Positions 45,554 to 57,617 of a stretch of DNA of 64,000 nt are shown here, piece by piece. Source of the stretch: Apodospora peruviana (Eukaryota; Ascomycota; Sordariomycetes; Sordariales; Lasiosphaeriaceae); assembly GCA_033439685.1 (NCBI GenBank), contig JAUEDM010000001.1:1798001-1862000 (forward strand). Reading direction: 5' to 3'. Both the position numbers and the translations under genes were made by a program. The first letter of the stretch is position 1, and each line of letters begins with the position of its first letter. The notes under the pieces were generated by a model. The model made no database searches. It was given only the letters and a program-made list of their open reading frames with translations, and was not told the origin of the DNA.

Positions 45554-47186
45554 TTTTGTTGTTCTCTGGGTGTCTTATTTGCGATGTCTTGTGTAACTGC
45601 AGGGGGTTGTGTTTCACAGGTTTGGCTGATTGAGAGGATATCGGAGTTGAACGGGGGAAGCAGGGTTCTGACAGCGTTTTCCTTTGGAACCTTGACTTCC
45701 AGTTTCAGCTGTGGCTTGCTTGCAGAGGTCCCGTGGGCTGCATAAGATAGCAAATAACGATCAGAGCCAATACCCATTCGGGGCGGCTCAGACTGCCATG
45801 TCATTCCTTGACACGGTAGCCTGGTATGGCTTGGGGACGTGGAGATCTGCATGGCCAGGTTCGCTGATGATAAGTTGTCTGTTACCTCAAAATGATGTAG
45901 CGTTGGTTAACAATGAATTCATGGAACGCCATAAAGAGCAAGATTCCGTTGCAGATTCGGGCGGGGTTGATGTTGGAGTCAACGAATAATAGGTGGAGAG
46001 CTACCACAAACGTTAACAGGAGAAAAAAGTAGTAGCGAGGCTCCATTGTTGTTAAGTCGTCAAGTAGGGACTCAATGAACTCCAAAGGTTGATGTTCCAA
46101 AAACTTGATATTTTTGAAAGGCAGCATTTCACTGCGAAGGACGATCAGCCTTTATAAATAGCCAGGTTTTAGAGTTGACTTTCCCAATACTTGATGGTGA
46201 TTCATCTAATGGTTGTATGAAAGTATAAATCCTCACTGTGGATACCACTCAAGTTGGTAGGCTCGTGATATTGACACGAGCAATTAATTGCTTTGTGTCT
46301 TAAGGTCTATTCGGAGTCTTGAAACACTTGACTCAGAAGCTGTGAGAAATAAGGTTTACTAACAGCTAGGACCATCGTGGACATTGCTAGTGCCGTGATG
46401 TTTCTTTGCCTGTCCAGAAAATATCTCGGCGCTTCCACCTGCACAGCCACCGAGAAGCCTTCCTTCCGTCTTTTGTTCCTGGTTGGCACCCGCAGTGCTA
46501 GGGCAGGTGCTTGGTGTAAGAGATGGCGTGTAAACAAAAGAATCTCAGCCCTAAAAGGGTGCATCACCACGCCATCGTCGGTCAACAGACCTTGTCAGCC
46601 AGGACAATCCGAAACCACTGCATTACTGCTGGCATTTTCGACACCTCCCTCGTCTTCAATAGCAGTAGGTAATGACCGGGAATTGTCCACAAATAAATGG
46701 CACACAATCTCTCCCACGACCGGTGCTGGTCGCTTCAAGTTGTCTCGTATATCCAATCAAGTCCCCACTTGTGATTCGAGTTATCCAGCCTTATCATTAG
46801 ACGTCAACTAGGTACCTACCTGATAACCCCCGGAATGTTTCCAATTGAGCCCACACTATTGCCTCGGAAAAGATCGTCTGAGTGGGTTCAACCCCATATT
46901 TTCTAGCCGTTGTTGGGCTCTTGAAGAACAGCAGAGTCGCAGACCCAATCCACACGCTATTCGCTGGCAAGGTATCATTGGACCACCTGGTTTCGATCCG
47001 CTCGCTCCAGCGCAACGACCATTGAACACTCGAAAAATGAAGGTATCTTCGAATATTCCCTTTATTTTGTTAGTTTTCTTTTCTTCTTCTCACCGAGGCA
47101 TTCTTTTCAAGTTCCTCTCATCCCTCTAACTATTGAAAACCACACCATTCGACAGTATCCAATAAGGTACTCATTTTCCTTGCACG
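45554..47186. other. Intergenic region, 1.6 kb
   Basis: Between the divergent unknown gene and the intact HET gene. Frames at 45882-46127 (minus, one possible TM segment) and 46377-46811 (plus) lack domains and are not called. CTAGGTACCTACCTG occurs near 46808. The promoter of the HET gene at 47187 lies here without a clear TATA box. Confidence 0.4.
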
Positions 47187-49442
47187 ATGAGACTGCTCAA
47201 CGTCGACACCCTGGAGGTGGACGAGTTCTTCGGCGTCGACATCCCACCATATGCTATCGTCTCGCATACCTGGGGTCGCGAAGAGGTCACGTTCTCGGAG
47301 ATTGGGGCTGTCTCCAAGCACCGCCGTGGCCTGTCTAAGCAAAGTCAGCAGTCTAAGACCGACCAGAACCAGCTAATAGCCCGAGGAATGCCGAGGTCAG
47401 GAGCAATCGACCGAGCCGACATCACAAGGATGATGCTGCTATCCTCAATGATGGTCGCCATGCGCACCGGGACCTATCCGCTGAGCTACCAAGGACTAAT
47501 GTCGCGCTCCATCACCGACGGGCGAACCGGGGACCTGGAGAAAAGCAGAGACCAGGAGAAGGAGAGGGGTTACATGTTCCCACAACAACCGCCACAACCA
47601 CCACCATCACACCATGACTTTGAGCGAAAAGCAGGCTTCTCTAAAATCTCCTCGGCCTGCAGACAAGCCGCGAGAGACGGATTCCGCTACCTCTGGATCG
47701 ACACCTGCTGCATCGACAAGGCCAACGGCCACGAGCTTTCGGAGGCGATAAACGCCATGTTTTCTTGGTATCAGGGCGCAGCAGTATGTTATGTGCACCT
47801 AGAGGACGTTCAGTACCAGGATTACAAGCAAGGCTACCGGACCTGGGAGCACGACTTCATCCGCAGCCGGTGGTTCACGCGCGGCTGGACCCTCCAGGAG
47901 CTCGTGGCGCCACGTCGAGTCGTCTTCTACGCCAAGGGTTGGGAGTGGCTGGGCACCAAGGCCGATCTGGCCCAAAGCATCGAGAAGGTCACCAAGATCG
48001 ACGAGAAAGTGCTGCGCGACCCGTCGCAGATCGAGAAGACGTGCCTCGCGCGGCGCATGACGTGGGCGTCGCAGCGCAAGACGACCAGACCCGAAGACGT
48101 GGCGTACTCCCTGATGGGCATCTTTGGCGTCAGCATGCCTCTGCTGTACGGCGAGGGCGGGGAGAGCGCCTTCATCCGGCTGCAGGAGGAGATCATGCGC
48201 ACGTCGGACGACCATACACTCTTCGCCTGGGGCTTGCTCAAGAAGGAAAACGACACCATCCCCACGCACTACGATTCCCTGGAAGAGTTTGACCACGACG
48301 AGATGGTTGGGATGACGGGGATCCTGGCCAAATCGCCCACCGATTTCGCGGGCATGGACCGCGTGGTGCCGGCCGTCACGACCATGGCCGAGGGTGATGC
48401 GGCCTACAAGATGACCAACAAGGGGCTCAAGATCAAGCTCAAGCTTTCGCCGGTTAGCTTTGGCCACGTCACGAACCAAAAGTTTTACCTCGGCGTCTTG
48501 AACTGCCAGCACAGCGAGGATGATCCGTCCAGCCGGCTCGGCATGCTGCTGACGGAAACCGAAACACCCAACGTGCTCTTCCGTACCCGCACAAAGATGT
48601 ACTCGTGGGTGTCCGGCAAAGCCTTGGCCACGGCCGTCCCGCGACAGATCTACATCTGCCAGAACAATCCCGCCAGGCTCCCGAGACTCGGCCAGTCGGA
48701 CGAGCTGATCTGGATCAAGGCACGCGACCTCGTGTCGCCGGGGTACCAGATCGTCGACATCCAAGCGAAGCGGTCGCACTGGAACAAGGAGTTCAGCACG
48801 CTACGGGTCACAGGGATCGCGGACAAGGTGTTCTACCAGCTTGCCGTGATCACCTTTTTCAACAAGCATACGAAGCAGGGTTTCTTTGTGAGAGTCCTTG
48901 TGGATGCCGGGTCAAAGAGCTATTTTGTTGATCTGAGTCAACCGAAAACTACGACTCAGTCTCAGCCATCGTCAGGTGACAAGAAGACGGCAGACGAGAC
49001 GGTATCGTGGTTAAAGCAGGAGGCGGGGCGGATCTGGGACAAGCCTGGTCAGATCAGAGTCATAATAGATCCCAATCAACCTCAGCCGTCCGCCGGGACA
49101 AAGACGTTAAGACGGATGCAGATGCAGGATATCGCGAATCCGGACGTCTACGGGGCCGACGAGCAGCCTAGCTGGAAGACGAAAGGGATAGACGACGACT
49201 GGGAAGTAGCAGAAGACCAGGAGTTCAGCTCGAGCGTCACATTTACCGAGGTGTGGGAGAAGGAGTATAACCGGACGGTGAAGGCGGAAGTTGGCCGGAA
49301 GAAGGAGGTGATTGTCTTGGAAATCTCGTCCATGCTGTGGGAGCCTGCGGTGACAGCTGAGAGGCTAGGGGCCGAGGTTCCTGGGGACGAAAATAAGATA
49401 GAAACTTTGATGGGACCTAGCGTCGTTGGTGTGGAAGCGTAA
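47187..49442 (+). CDS. Intact HET-domain protein of the HET-E/HET-D N-terminal type
   Basis: A single uninterrupted 751-residue frame. It starts MRLLNVDTLEVDEFFGVDIP, followed by YAIVSHTWGREEVTF, the exact opening of vegetative-incompatibility HET-E-1/HET-D-like proteins. The second HET motif RYLWIDTCCIDKANGHELSE lies at about 165-185, with AINAMFSWYQGAAVCYVHL and WFTRGWTLQELVAPRRVVFY after it. TRPEDVAYSLMGIFGVSMPLLYGEG closes the domain. Between the first and second motifs is an insertion of roughly 90 residues rich in Gln, Arg and Pro (about 50-145) not usual for the family. The C-terminal 400 residues carry no NACHT or WD repeats. It may trigger cell death after non-self recognition. It is the only intact HET gene here. 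Confidence 0.88.
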   Translation: MRLLNVDTLEVDEFFGVDIPPYAIVSHTWGREEVTFSEIGAVSKHRRGLSKQSQQSKTDQNQLIARGMPRSGAIDRADITRMMLLSSMMVAMRTGTYPLSYQGLMSRSITDGRTGDLEKSRDQEKERGYMFPQQPPQPPPSHHDFERKAGFSKISSACRQAARDGFRYLWIDTCCIDKANGHELSEAINAMFSWYQGAAVCYVHLEDVQYQDYKQGYRTWEHDFIRSRWFTRGWTLQELVAPRRVVFYAKGWEWLGTKADLAQSIEKVTKIDEKVLRDPSQIEKTCLARRMTWASQRKTTRPEDVAYSLMGIFGVSMPLLYGEGGESAFIRLQEEIMRTSDDHTLFAWGLLKKENDTIPTHYDSLEEFDHDEMVGMTGILAKSPTDFAGMDRVVPAVTTMAEGDAAYKMTNKGLKIKLKLSPVSFGHVTNQKFYLGVLNCQHSEDDPSSRLGMLLTETETPNVLFRTRTKMYSWVSGKALATAVPRQIYICQNNPARLPRLGQSDELIWIKARDLVSPGYQIVDIQAKRSHWNKEFSTLRVTGIADKVFYQLAVITFFNKHTKQGFFVRVLVDAGSKSYFVDLSQPKTTTQSQPSSGDKKTADETVSWLKQEAGRIWDKPGQIRVIIDPNQPQPSAGTKTLRRMQMQDIANPDVYGADEQPSWKTKGIDDDWEVAEDQEFSSSVTFTEVWEKEYNRTVKAEVGRKKEVIVLEISSMLWEPAVTAERLGAEVPGDENKIETLMGPSVVGVEA

Positions 49443-50639
49443 TTAGAGGTACCTTTACCTGGGCGGTTGAGGGCCCTCTTTACTAGGTATCTTCTTTCCG
49501 ACATTTTGCATTTTCGAGCAACTAGAAATTGCCGGACCGACCCATATTACTTACATACGTATCTCCATCTCTCCAATGGCGTGCCAGCTGTACTCTAATA
49601 AGATTTTCACACTCCGGCATACGCCGAAGTCTACCCAATGTCAGCTTATATGTGCACTCGACAGTGTTTTCGATATCCAGACGGCGCTTCGGAGAGTAAT
49701 AAAAACCAGGTTTCAAACCCTAGCAGAGGTGCACTATCCTGAGCATCTGAAACTTAATATATGTCACAAAATGGCACATAGATTAGTAGGGGCCTTGCAG
49801 GACTTGAAGATTCCTTTTGCTTCAGTGTGACGATAATACCATACTATTATTATTTCAAAGGTATTATGAGATTACATGAATCCGTAGCCAGGTAGCACCT
49901 ACCTCCCACATCACACTATCATCCTTCCCTGCTAGGCACCGGGTATGTACCTAGGTGGTAAGCACCACAAGTACCATATGTAAACGTCTATGCTGAACCT
50001 AGAAGCCCAACTTGTCTGAACCAAAGCTGCGACATACAAACTGCCTCTCTGTATTTCCATAAACCCATCTCGTACCCTGCCCCATTTTGACTCGATGCAG
50101 AACTAATGCAAATGCAAAATAATCCTACACAAAAATAGAAAACCGCTGGAAATATGCAATGCTATGCCGTATACTGAAAAGCAAAACAACCGGCGCGCCG
50201 TGCCATGCATGCCAGCCCATGTCCATGCTTGTTTACTTTGCCATACAAGCCAAATCCGGTGAAAAGGCCCTAGATCAAGCCCAGCGAACAGTGATAAAGA
50301 AAAAAGAAAGAGAAAAAGAACTTGATCATCACCAGATCAGGCTACATGCTACCGCGCTTGAGAAAGCCAACCTGGAGACTGAATGCAAAATGCTTAGGCC
50401 AAAAGAGAAACCGGAAAAAAAACTCGCTCCGTCCCAGACAATCCTCCTTCACTCTTATCTGCAGAATGACTGCGATATAAACCTTGGATGGTCCAATGAG
50501 TTTGGATACAATCTCAGCGAGCCACGGCAAAAAGAGAATGCCAATCAACCATGTTGAAAACTATACTGGTTAAAAATGAAGAAAGCCAGAGGGCAGGATC
50601 GGCCTTGACGGTTCATCCAACCTTGCCATTAATGCTCTT
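49443..50639. other. Convergent intergenic region, 1.2 kb
   Basis: Between the HET gene stop and the stop of the large minus-strand gene. It contains several TACCTAGGT-like motifs (49444, 49920-49960). A lysine-rich plus-strand frame at 50159-50557 is probably 3' UTR antisense chance and is not called. Confidence 0.4.
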
Positions 50640-53600
50640 CTAAGCCATTGGCCCAGGTGGTGGGTGGTACGGCCCGTAAGGAAGCGGCTGTTGATGAAGC
50701 AGATGGGGGGGCTGCTGCAGATGTTGCTGCAATGGCTGCTGCAAAGCGTACTGATGAGGCTGCTGCAATGGTTGTAACGGCTGCAATGGCTGTAACGGCT
50801 GGAGAGGCTGCGACGGCGGCGGGAATGCCAAAGCTCCGGATTGACTCGGCATGAGAGCCGGCGTCGACGGAGCCGAGGGGCCAGCGGACCCTGGGTCTGG
50901 CGTGCGACCTGCGAGACTTGGATCCGCGGAGTTCGATGCCGAACTTCCCGCAGCTTTCTCGGCCTTCTTGTTGGCCAAAGTCGTCCGGCGCTTCTCAACC
51001 GCTCCTTGCATTTCACCCGAAGCCCAACGTCCTAGTGTTTGTCAGCAAATACATTTTGAAAAGAAGAATGGGGGAAACGTACTTCTCATGGACCAGCTCA
51101 TCTTTTCCGACTTGCTCATCTCGGAATATGGTTTGTCAGCCAGGTCTCCGTTGCTTGGGTTAGCAAGGCCTGGTGGCTGGGATGGCCCCATCTCTGCAGG
51201 CGTGCTAGACTTGGCTCCACGAGATGTCTTGGTCGTCGATTTTGGTGCAGGGTTGGGAGCAATGTTTGCTGGCGTTGGTGTCCGCGACGGTCCTTGCGAT
51301 CCGGCACCGTTGTTAATCTTCAGGTTAATGCGAACGATCGGCTTCTTCGGAGCAGGCTGTTCTAGCTGTTGAGGTACTTGGGGGATTGCACTTGGCGGAA
51401 ATACCGGTGCCGGTGCCGCATTAAAGGTATGCATGAATGGACCGGGAGCGGGAGCAAGAAGGGGAGGGGCGTTGTTGAAGAACAAGGCTGGGGCCTGCAG
51501 ACCTCCAACCAGTTGCGGAGCAGGGATCGGAGGGGGAGGGGCCGGAGGCTGGAGGGCCTGAAGAGGCTCGCTCAGCTCGCTTGTTGGCGGATTCTTAGGT
51601 CGGGGTCCTCGCTTCTTGGGCACATTGTTCTCGAGCTTGGAAGGAACAGTTCCTCGCGCCCTCTTTTGCATCCGGGGTTCAAGCTCAGGGTCGTTTTCCA
51701 GTACAAAGTTGCGCTTCCGCTTGTCTCGTAAAGAGTATGCGGTCTCAGCAGTCTCCATCGTTTGCACGGTGGCCTCCGATGACGCAGTTGATGGACGTGA
51801 CTCGACCTGAGTATTTGCAGGGGACGGGTTGCTGTAGAACGAAGAACTGGCAATCTCAGGTGCCCCTTGGCTCTTCCCAGCATGCTGGTGCTTGGGTTTG
51901 GACTTGTCTGCCCTTGCAGGTGATGAAGTAGCCGTAGGTGCCGAGGTGGGAGCAGGTGGCTCGGCGACGGCACGCCCACGTTTGCGAACAACTTTTGGCT
52001 GCTCGTCCACATCCTCGTCCTCGGTTTGGTTGGTGTTGTTGTCCACTTGGGGGGCAGCGAGTAACGCTTCCTGCTCAGCCAGTATCTGTGCACGGGGCTT
52101 TGGACCACGGCGCTTGCGAACAACGGGTGGCAATTCATCCTCAGCGTCCTGCCCGTTCTTCGAGCCCTTGGTGTCATCTTGAAGACCAGGCTTGCGACGA
52201 GCACGTCGGCCGACGCCAAGGGGCGGCGCAAAGCCAATAGGAGTCCCAGCGCGACTGGGGTCTTTGCTCTGGTCGGAGAAGTTGCGAGGTTTCCTTGCAC
52301 GCTTGCCCTCGATGACGTTCTCCTCTGCCAGTTCCGCGCCTTTCTCGGTCTTCTTGCGGTCGCGAAGACCTCTCTCTGTCATTTCCCAACGCTGCTCCTC
52401 CGGGTTCTGTCGACCGACCTGAGCAGGGTGTGTGCTGTATTTGAATCCATATGCTTGAGCCATGATGCGGTCGTTATCTTTCTGACGCTCTAGGACAGGG
52501 TCGTCGATGTAGGGTTTGGGAACCCGAACACCTTTGAGTTCAAACACCGGAGGTCCTTTGGGAGGCTCATCAAAATGTCGGCGCCAGTGTTCCGGCTCAT
52601 CCGGCCTCTGACGCTTCTCCCAGTTTTCGATCGCCTTGTCGTTTGGCAAGCGACGCTTCGCGTTATCCTCGTCATCCACAATCTTCCTCAGTTCGCGGAA
52701 TTCTTGCTCCCACGCATGCATGGCTTCAACAGCCGCAGCGACGGTTTGGTACAGGGTCTCGGAGTCCATCTCTTGCCAATTTTGAAGCGCATCCACAAAC
52801 TCGGACGAATCGCGTATCTTTGGAAACGAGTATTGCTTCCGCGGAGTCTGGATCTTTTCTACTGGCTCAACAGCACCATTCGGTTGGGCAGCTTCCTCGC
52901 CGGCCTCGTCGACCTCTTGGTCGTTCTCGCCACCATCTGCCTGATCGGCTACAGGTTCTTCATCAAGGGCCGCAGGTGATGGGGCAGCCGTGCCCTGTTG
53001 AGACTCAGGCGCCTGTGAGCCCTGAGGGGTATCATCAAAAGACGTTGTAGAGACCAAGGTAGGTCGCTTGCGGACCTGTTCTATAACGGGGATAGCAGCT
53101 TGCCGGCCTATCTTCTTGGTAGACTCCCTCACAAGTGATGATTCATTTGAGTCGCCATCCGCATTCTGCGCAGACTTGAACTTGCGAGCACAGTGATTGT
53201 TGAATTCCAGCATGGAGACCCGCGGCTCGCCTCTTTCGTCGCGTTTCTTCATCTCCTGTCGGTAGAGGGTGAAGAACTCCCTTGTCTTGAGAGGACGGCG
53301 AGCGTCCCAGGTGAGTTCAACCACAGCCTGAGGCATAGGGGAGGGAGTTGGTGCAGGAGTAGGTTCTGGTGTCTCAACTGCCTTGGGCTTCTCGAGATAG
53401 GGTCCAGGGAGGAGAACTTCTTCATCCTCGTATGGCGTTAGCCCCAGATGAGTGCCGAACGGAGTCTCCTCGTTATAGATGGTTTCAAGTGGCCCAAGCC
53501 TCGCGGGCTGGCTCAACTTCTCAATCTCTGATGACTGGCTGGACTTCAGGATCGGAAGGTCTGGGGTGAGATCAGGTGTAGGCTCGACGTTGGACAAAAC

Positions 53601-54938
53601 AATCTCAACCGGCCCAGCAGGCTCATCTGGCTGAGGCATAGAAGACGCCGTCGAAACATGATCCTCGAAATCCGGTTCTGTCTTCATCTCCGTGGTCGGC
53701 TCTGCTTTGAATATGGGTGTTATCCCAGCTGTTTGATTTTCTGTCGCTGATATCGGCTCCGGCTCCAATTTCTCTGGCTGTGGTGGTTCGGCATTGGACT
53801 CTTGGAGAGGTTTGGCCACGGCAGGCGGCTCCTCGGCGAGCTTATGGGGCACAATCTCGGGCTCCGGAGGCTCCGGAACAACAACCGGCTCACAAGGGGC
53901 CTCTTTCGTCTCATCGGGTTGGTCTGGTTGGGCGGGGACAGGAATATCTTTAGGGGGAAACTCAGCCTCGTCTTCGGCCTGGTGGGGCATAAGCTCCTTG
54001 TCAATTGCTTCCTCGGTCTCAGGAGCGAACGACACAGCCTCTTCAACTTGGGGAATGACCTGCGGCTGAGGTGTCGCTGGTTGGGCCTGAGGCTGGGCGG
54101 TATCGCTGCCATCCGAAGACGAAGGTGGTGACCCTGGCTCCTGAAATGACGAGTTTCCGGACTCGCTGATGGACTCATCCTGGATCTCGTCCATAGACAC
54201 GCCAACAAGGATGGTGTCTTGCACCTCGTTATCGGACTGCTGGTCAACATAGGTACTTAACTCCGAAGGTTGCTTGGCCGTGCTCCGGCGGCGAGCTGGC
54301 CCGGTTCGGGCGGGTGCGGGTGACTTGGTGCCACGACGGCGCTTTGGGTTGGCAGCGGCATTGTCAGAGTCGTTATCGGACTCATCCTGGGCGCTTTTGC
54401 GCTTCCGGTTACGAGCAGTTGGAGTGCCGGCAGCCTTGGCAGCTAAGTCGGCCCTAGCGGCAGACGATATGTCGTCAATCTGCTCTTGGGTATAGTCGAT
54501 GCGAACACGCCTTCTTAGGGAATGACCGCCCTTTGAATGCGCTTCGTCATCGGCAGCGCCATCGTACGAGGGCCCAAAGGTCCTGGCACGCTTGCGTGAT
54601 GAGCTCGAGGCAGCAGCCATGGCATTCCCGGCTGCTGAGGGTGATTCAATAGTGAAGCTGCTTGAAGAGGTAAATGTTGCACTCCGGGCGGGGCGATCAC
54701 TACGAGGAGTGACGCGGGCAGAAGGATCAGCGGAGGGAGAGGACAGGCGATGCTGAGATGGATAAGGCAGCCTGACTCCTCTGCCTCCTCTATGCGGAGC
54801 GGTGTTGGGAGCTCGCTGAGGCATTGTGGTTGAGGTTGATACGGGAGGAGTGCTCAGACTAGGCGGCTCAGGATGGGGATGAGACGGCAAAGGTGCACGC
54901 TTTTTTGTCGCGCGCGCGCGTCCACGACCACGGTCCAT
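50640..54938 (-). CDS. Large disordered nuclear-type protein of unknown function
   Basis: Two exons (54938-51083 and 51031-50640) give 1415 residues. The N-terminus is Arg/Gly/Pro-rich (MDRGRGRARATKKRAP) and carries basic clusters that look like nuclear signals (NRKRKSA, NPKRRRG). A very acidic Glu/Pro-rich stretch (about 240-560) follows. Two more ordered blocks occur: LTWDARRPLKTREFFTLYRQ (about 570-630) and FPKIRDSSEFVDALQNWQEM to about 900, with many Trp and charged residues. GKRARKPRNF and repeated RKRGPKPR/KRGRAV segments are AT-hook-like. The C-terminus, reached only through the intron, is Gln/Pro/His-rich (QPLQPLQPLQPL). This composition suits a chromatin or transcription scaffold, but I do not recognise the family. 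It is head-to-head with MTC1. Confidence 0.8.
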
Positions 54939-55888
54939 CTGCTGTTTTTCAATAGGTTAATGCACGTCATCCGCCGATATGAGTGAAGAGGCAGGCGATG
55001 GGTGAGAGGGTGTGATGAAGAGTGGTGTTGTGGCTGATGAGTAGTATTTGGGCGGGTTAGGTGAATCAGATTTAAGAGGTGAGGCGAAAAAAAGATGGCA
55101 CTAACTTTCCAACGTGTCAGGGTCAGCGTCGGTTGGACCGCTGTCAGTCGGTCTCAGTCAGTCGTCGCTCTGCACTCGCCGCACCGCACACACGAGCGCA
55201 CAGTGGTGACCAAAAGTGCAGAGAAGTGAAGAGCGGTCAAGGATCAGTCTGCTGCTTGTTTGCAATTGACAGCAGGCCCGGCAGCTCGGGGTGGTGGGTG
55301 AATATCAGGTCTAGGTGTCGGTTTGGTGCCGGTCTCCTTTGCGTGTAGATTTCTTCTCACGTCAATTTCTCGACGTTCCCGAATAAGCCAGACTAAACCG
55401 CCTGCGCCGCCCCGCCAGCCCCACATTCACAGCTGCTCGCCAGCCGTCATCTCGCAACTGATTTCGCTTTTGGAACTGGGCTGCAGCCAATGAGAGCTCA
55501 AGAGACTCGACCAGAACTTGGTCGCGGACTCGCGGCTGGCTGGAAACGACTGTTCAATCACGCGCGGCTGGTGTGGAACTTGAGCGATTAGCCTCGAAAT
55601 CCAATGCCCGTGACGCAACAAACATCACCAACACCGGTCAACCCAACGCAATACCGGACTGGAGCCGCGATCACAACTTGCACTTATTCACATCGGCTAC
55701 CCGAAGATAGCAAGCCCTTTACTGGTCCCTAACGGCACTTACTCTCTAAAACTCAATTCCTAACCCGTGCCTTTTACGTCAATTTAAACTCTTAGTTAGC
55801 GTCCGCACTTTAAACCATCCCACCTTCTTCTCCCTAACCCCATCCCATCCCATCACAACAACAGACGACCTGCGCCCAACCACCCACC
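54939..55888. promoter_or_regulatory. Bidirectional promoter region
   Basis: 950 bases between the start codons of the large nuclear-type gene (54938, minus) and MTC1 (55889, plus). CCAAT-type (CCAATG at 55488 and 55600) elements are visible, as expected for a shared promoter of two constitutively used genes. No clear TATA box or coding frame is seen. Confidence 0.45.
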
Positions 55889-57617
55889 ATGGCCAGCAAG
55901 CGATCGAAGGCGACTCCCACCAACGATGACGAGCTCGACGAGCTCTTTGAGGGCATCACCGACGACACCGCGATCAAGAAGACAGCCAAGCCCAAGCCCT
56001 CAGCCGCGAAAGGTAAGGCCGACGCCGCCGAGCAGGACATTCTAGCCGAGCTTGAGAACCAGCTCGGCGAGAAGGCACCCTCACGACCACACACCCCGCG
56101 CATCCGAGAAGTCGCGCCCAAGCCATCTCCGGCCAAGCGGACCTCGACCAACACGCCTCCGCCCGACGTAGCGAGCGGCACCAACGCTGGCGCCGCTGCT
56201 GCTGCCCGCAAATCCGCCGAGAGCACCCGGTCTTACCATGCGAGCTTCACGCCCAGCGCCACGAGCTCCGATCTACAAGAGAGCGAACGGAAGGCGCCTG
56301 TTGACCAGGTGCAGCCCGCCAGCACGGGCGGCGGAGGCAGTGGATGGTGGGGTGGTCTCCTGTCGACCGCGACAGCAGCCATGAAGACGGCCGAAGCTGC
56401 TGTCAAGGAGATGCAGCAGAACGAAGAGGCCAAGAAATGGGCCGAGCAGGTTCGCGGTAATGTGGGCGCATTGCGCGGTCTCGGTATGTTCTTTCTTCGT
56501 CCCATGATCTATTTTACATCCTATCTTCCGTCCTCTCTTTGCCACCCCGAACTAACATCGACTCTCACCTTCCAATCTAGGCGACGAGCTCCGCCACCGG
56601 GCCATTCCGACCTTTACCAACATCCTGCACACCCTTGCGCCGCCCATCTCGTCGCACGAGCGCCTCCTCATTCACATAACCCACGACCTGGTCGGCTACC
56701 CGTCCCTCGACCCGCTCATCCACGGCGTCTTCAGCCGCGTCATGGCGCAGGTTGAAGGCGGCGACTTGCTCGTCATCCAGCGCGGCCACGAGTCGTCCGT
56801 CCGTAGCCCCGGCGGCTCCTCCGAAAAGCCATCAAGCGCTTTCTTTTCCGGCGCCGCCGGTGCCCAGTCGACAGCAGGCTGGCACGATGGTCCCTGGTGG
56901 CGCGCGACCGACGTCCCGCGCGACCTCGGCCTGATCAAGGGCCTGATCGAGGGCACCAAGCTCTGCCGCGCCAACGCCGACGGCTACGCGTCCGAGTTTC
57001 TGAACGCCCACGGCGGCATCGACCAGGCGCGCCAGCGCGCCGTCGAGCCCCTCAGCGAAAGCAACCCCGTGCGCCGCTCCGATCTGTTCCTGTCCGTGCA
57101 GGCCATCACCGTGGACGCCGACAAGGCGCTGTTCGCCGGTACGACGGCGGCGGAGAAGGAAAAGGAGTCGTCGGCCGTGATGGAGGAGGAGGATGCGGCC
57201 GACGAGCAGGTCTGCTTTGCCGTCTATGTGTTGGATCCCGTCCACGACATCCAGTATGCTACCGTCAGCCAGAGCATCCCGGCCAAGTGGATCCGCTGGC
57301 TGAATGCGCCGGCTGCCACTGGGGGTCCGCTGACGCCTGCGAGCGGCGATGAGAGCAGTTTGGATTTTGCGTCGTCGGAGTACGAGAGGGTGCCGGAGGA
57401 GATCCGGGAGATTGTCGAGGGCGGCGGCGTTGACCCCCGCGAGTGGGTCGCCGAGTGGGTCGAGGAGGTCCTGACGCTTTCGGTCGGTATTGTTGCGCAG
57501 CGGTATGTCGCGCGCCGGATGGGTGTTGGCGAGGGCGGCCTTGGCAAGGGTAAGCAGAAGATTGAGAGTATTCTTGAGCAGGGAGGGGGCGAGGCTGCCA
57601 GAGCTGGAGTTCTCTGA
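55889..57617 (+). CDS. MTC1: Maintenance of telomere capping protein 1 (Mtc1 family)
   Basis: Two exons (55889-56483 and 56581-57617) give 543 residues. The start MASKRSKATPTNDDELDELF is the acidic N-terminal motif of Mtc1 proteins. A Lys/Pro/Ala-rich disordered stretch follows to about 145. Then GGSGWWGGLLSTATAAMKTA begins the conserved region, and splicing continues it as RGNVGALRGLGDELRHRAIP. Later blocks include LLIHITHDLVGYPSLD, VQAIT and the C-terminal amphipathic region around EWVAEWVEEVLTLSVGIVAQ. Length fits fungal members (about 480-570). In yeast the gene was found through genetic interaction with telomere capping and the protein is cytosolic or linked to COPI vesicles; direct biochemical function is not settled. 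Confidence 0.88.

Noticed and set aside
45882..46127. Minus-strand 81-codon frame with one hydrophobic segment
   Set aside because: Too short and AT-rich, with no conserved motif or clear promoter; cannot be told from chance.
46377..46811. Plus-strand 144-codon frame
   Set aside because: No domain or splice support, and ordinary intergenic composition.
46915..47020. tRNA-like B box (GGTTTCGATCC) near 46990
   Set aside because: No matching A box or cloverleaf stems could be drawn at the right distance.
50159..50557. Lysine-rich plus-strand frame of 132 codons
   Set aside because: It lies in the expected 3' UTR of the large minus-strand gene and has no recognisable content.
51892..54131. Multiple plus-strand frames over the large nuclear-type gene
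   Set aside because: Antisense shadows of a GC-rich, low-complexity coding exon.
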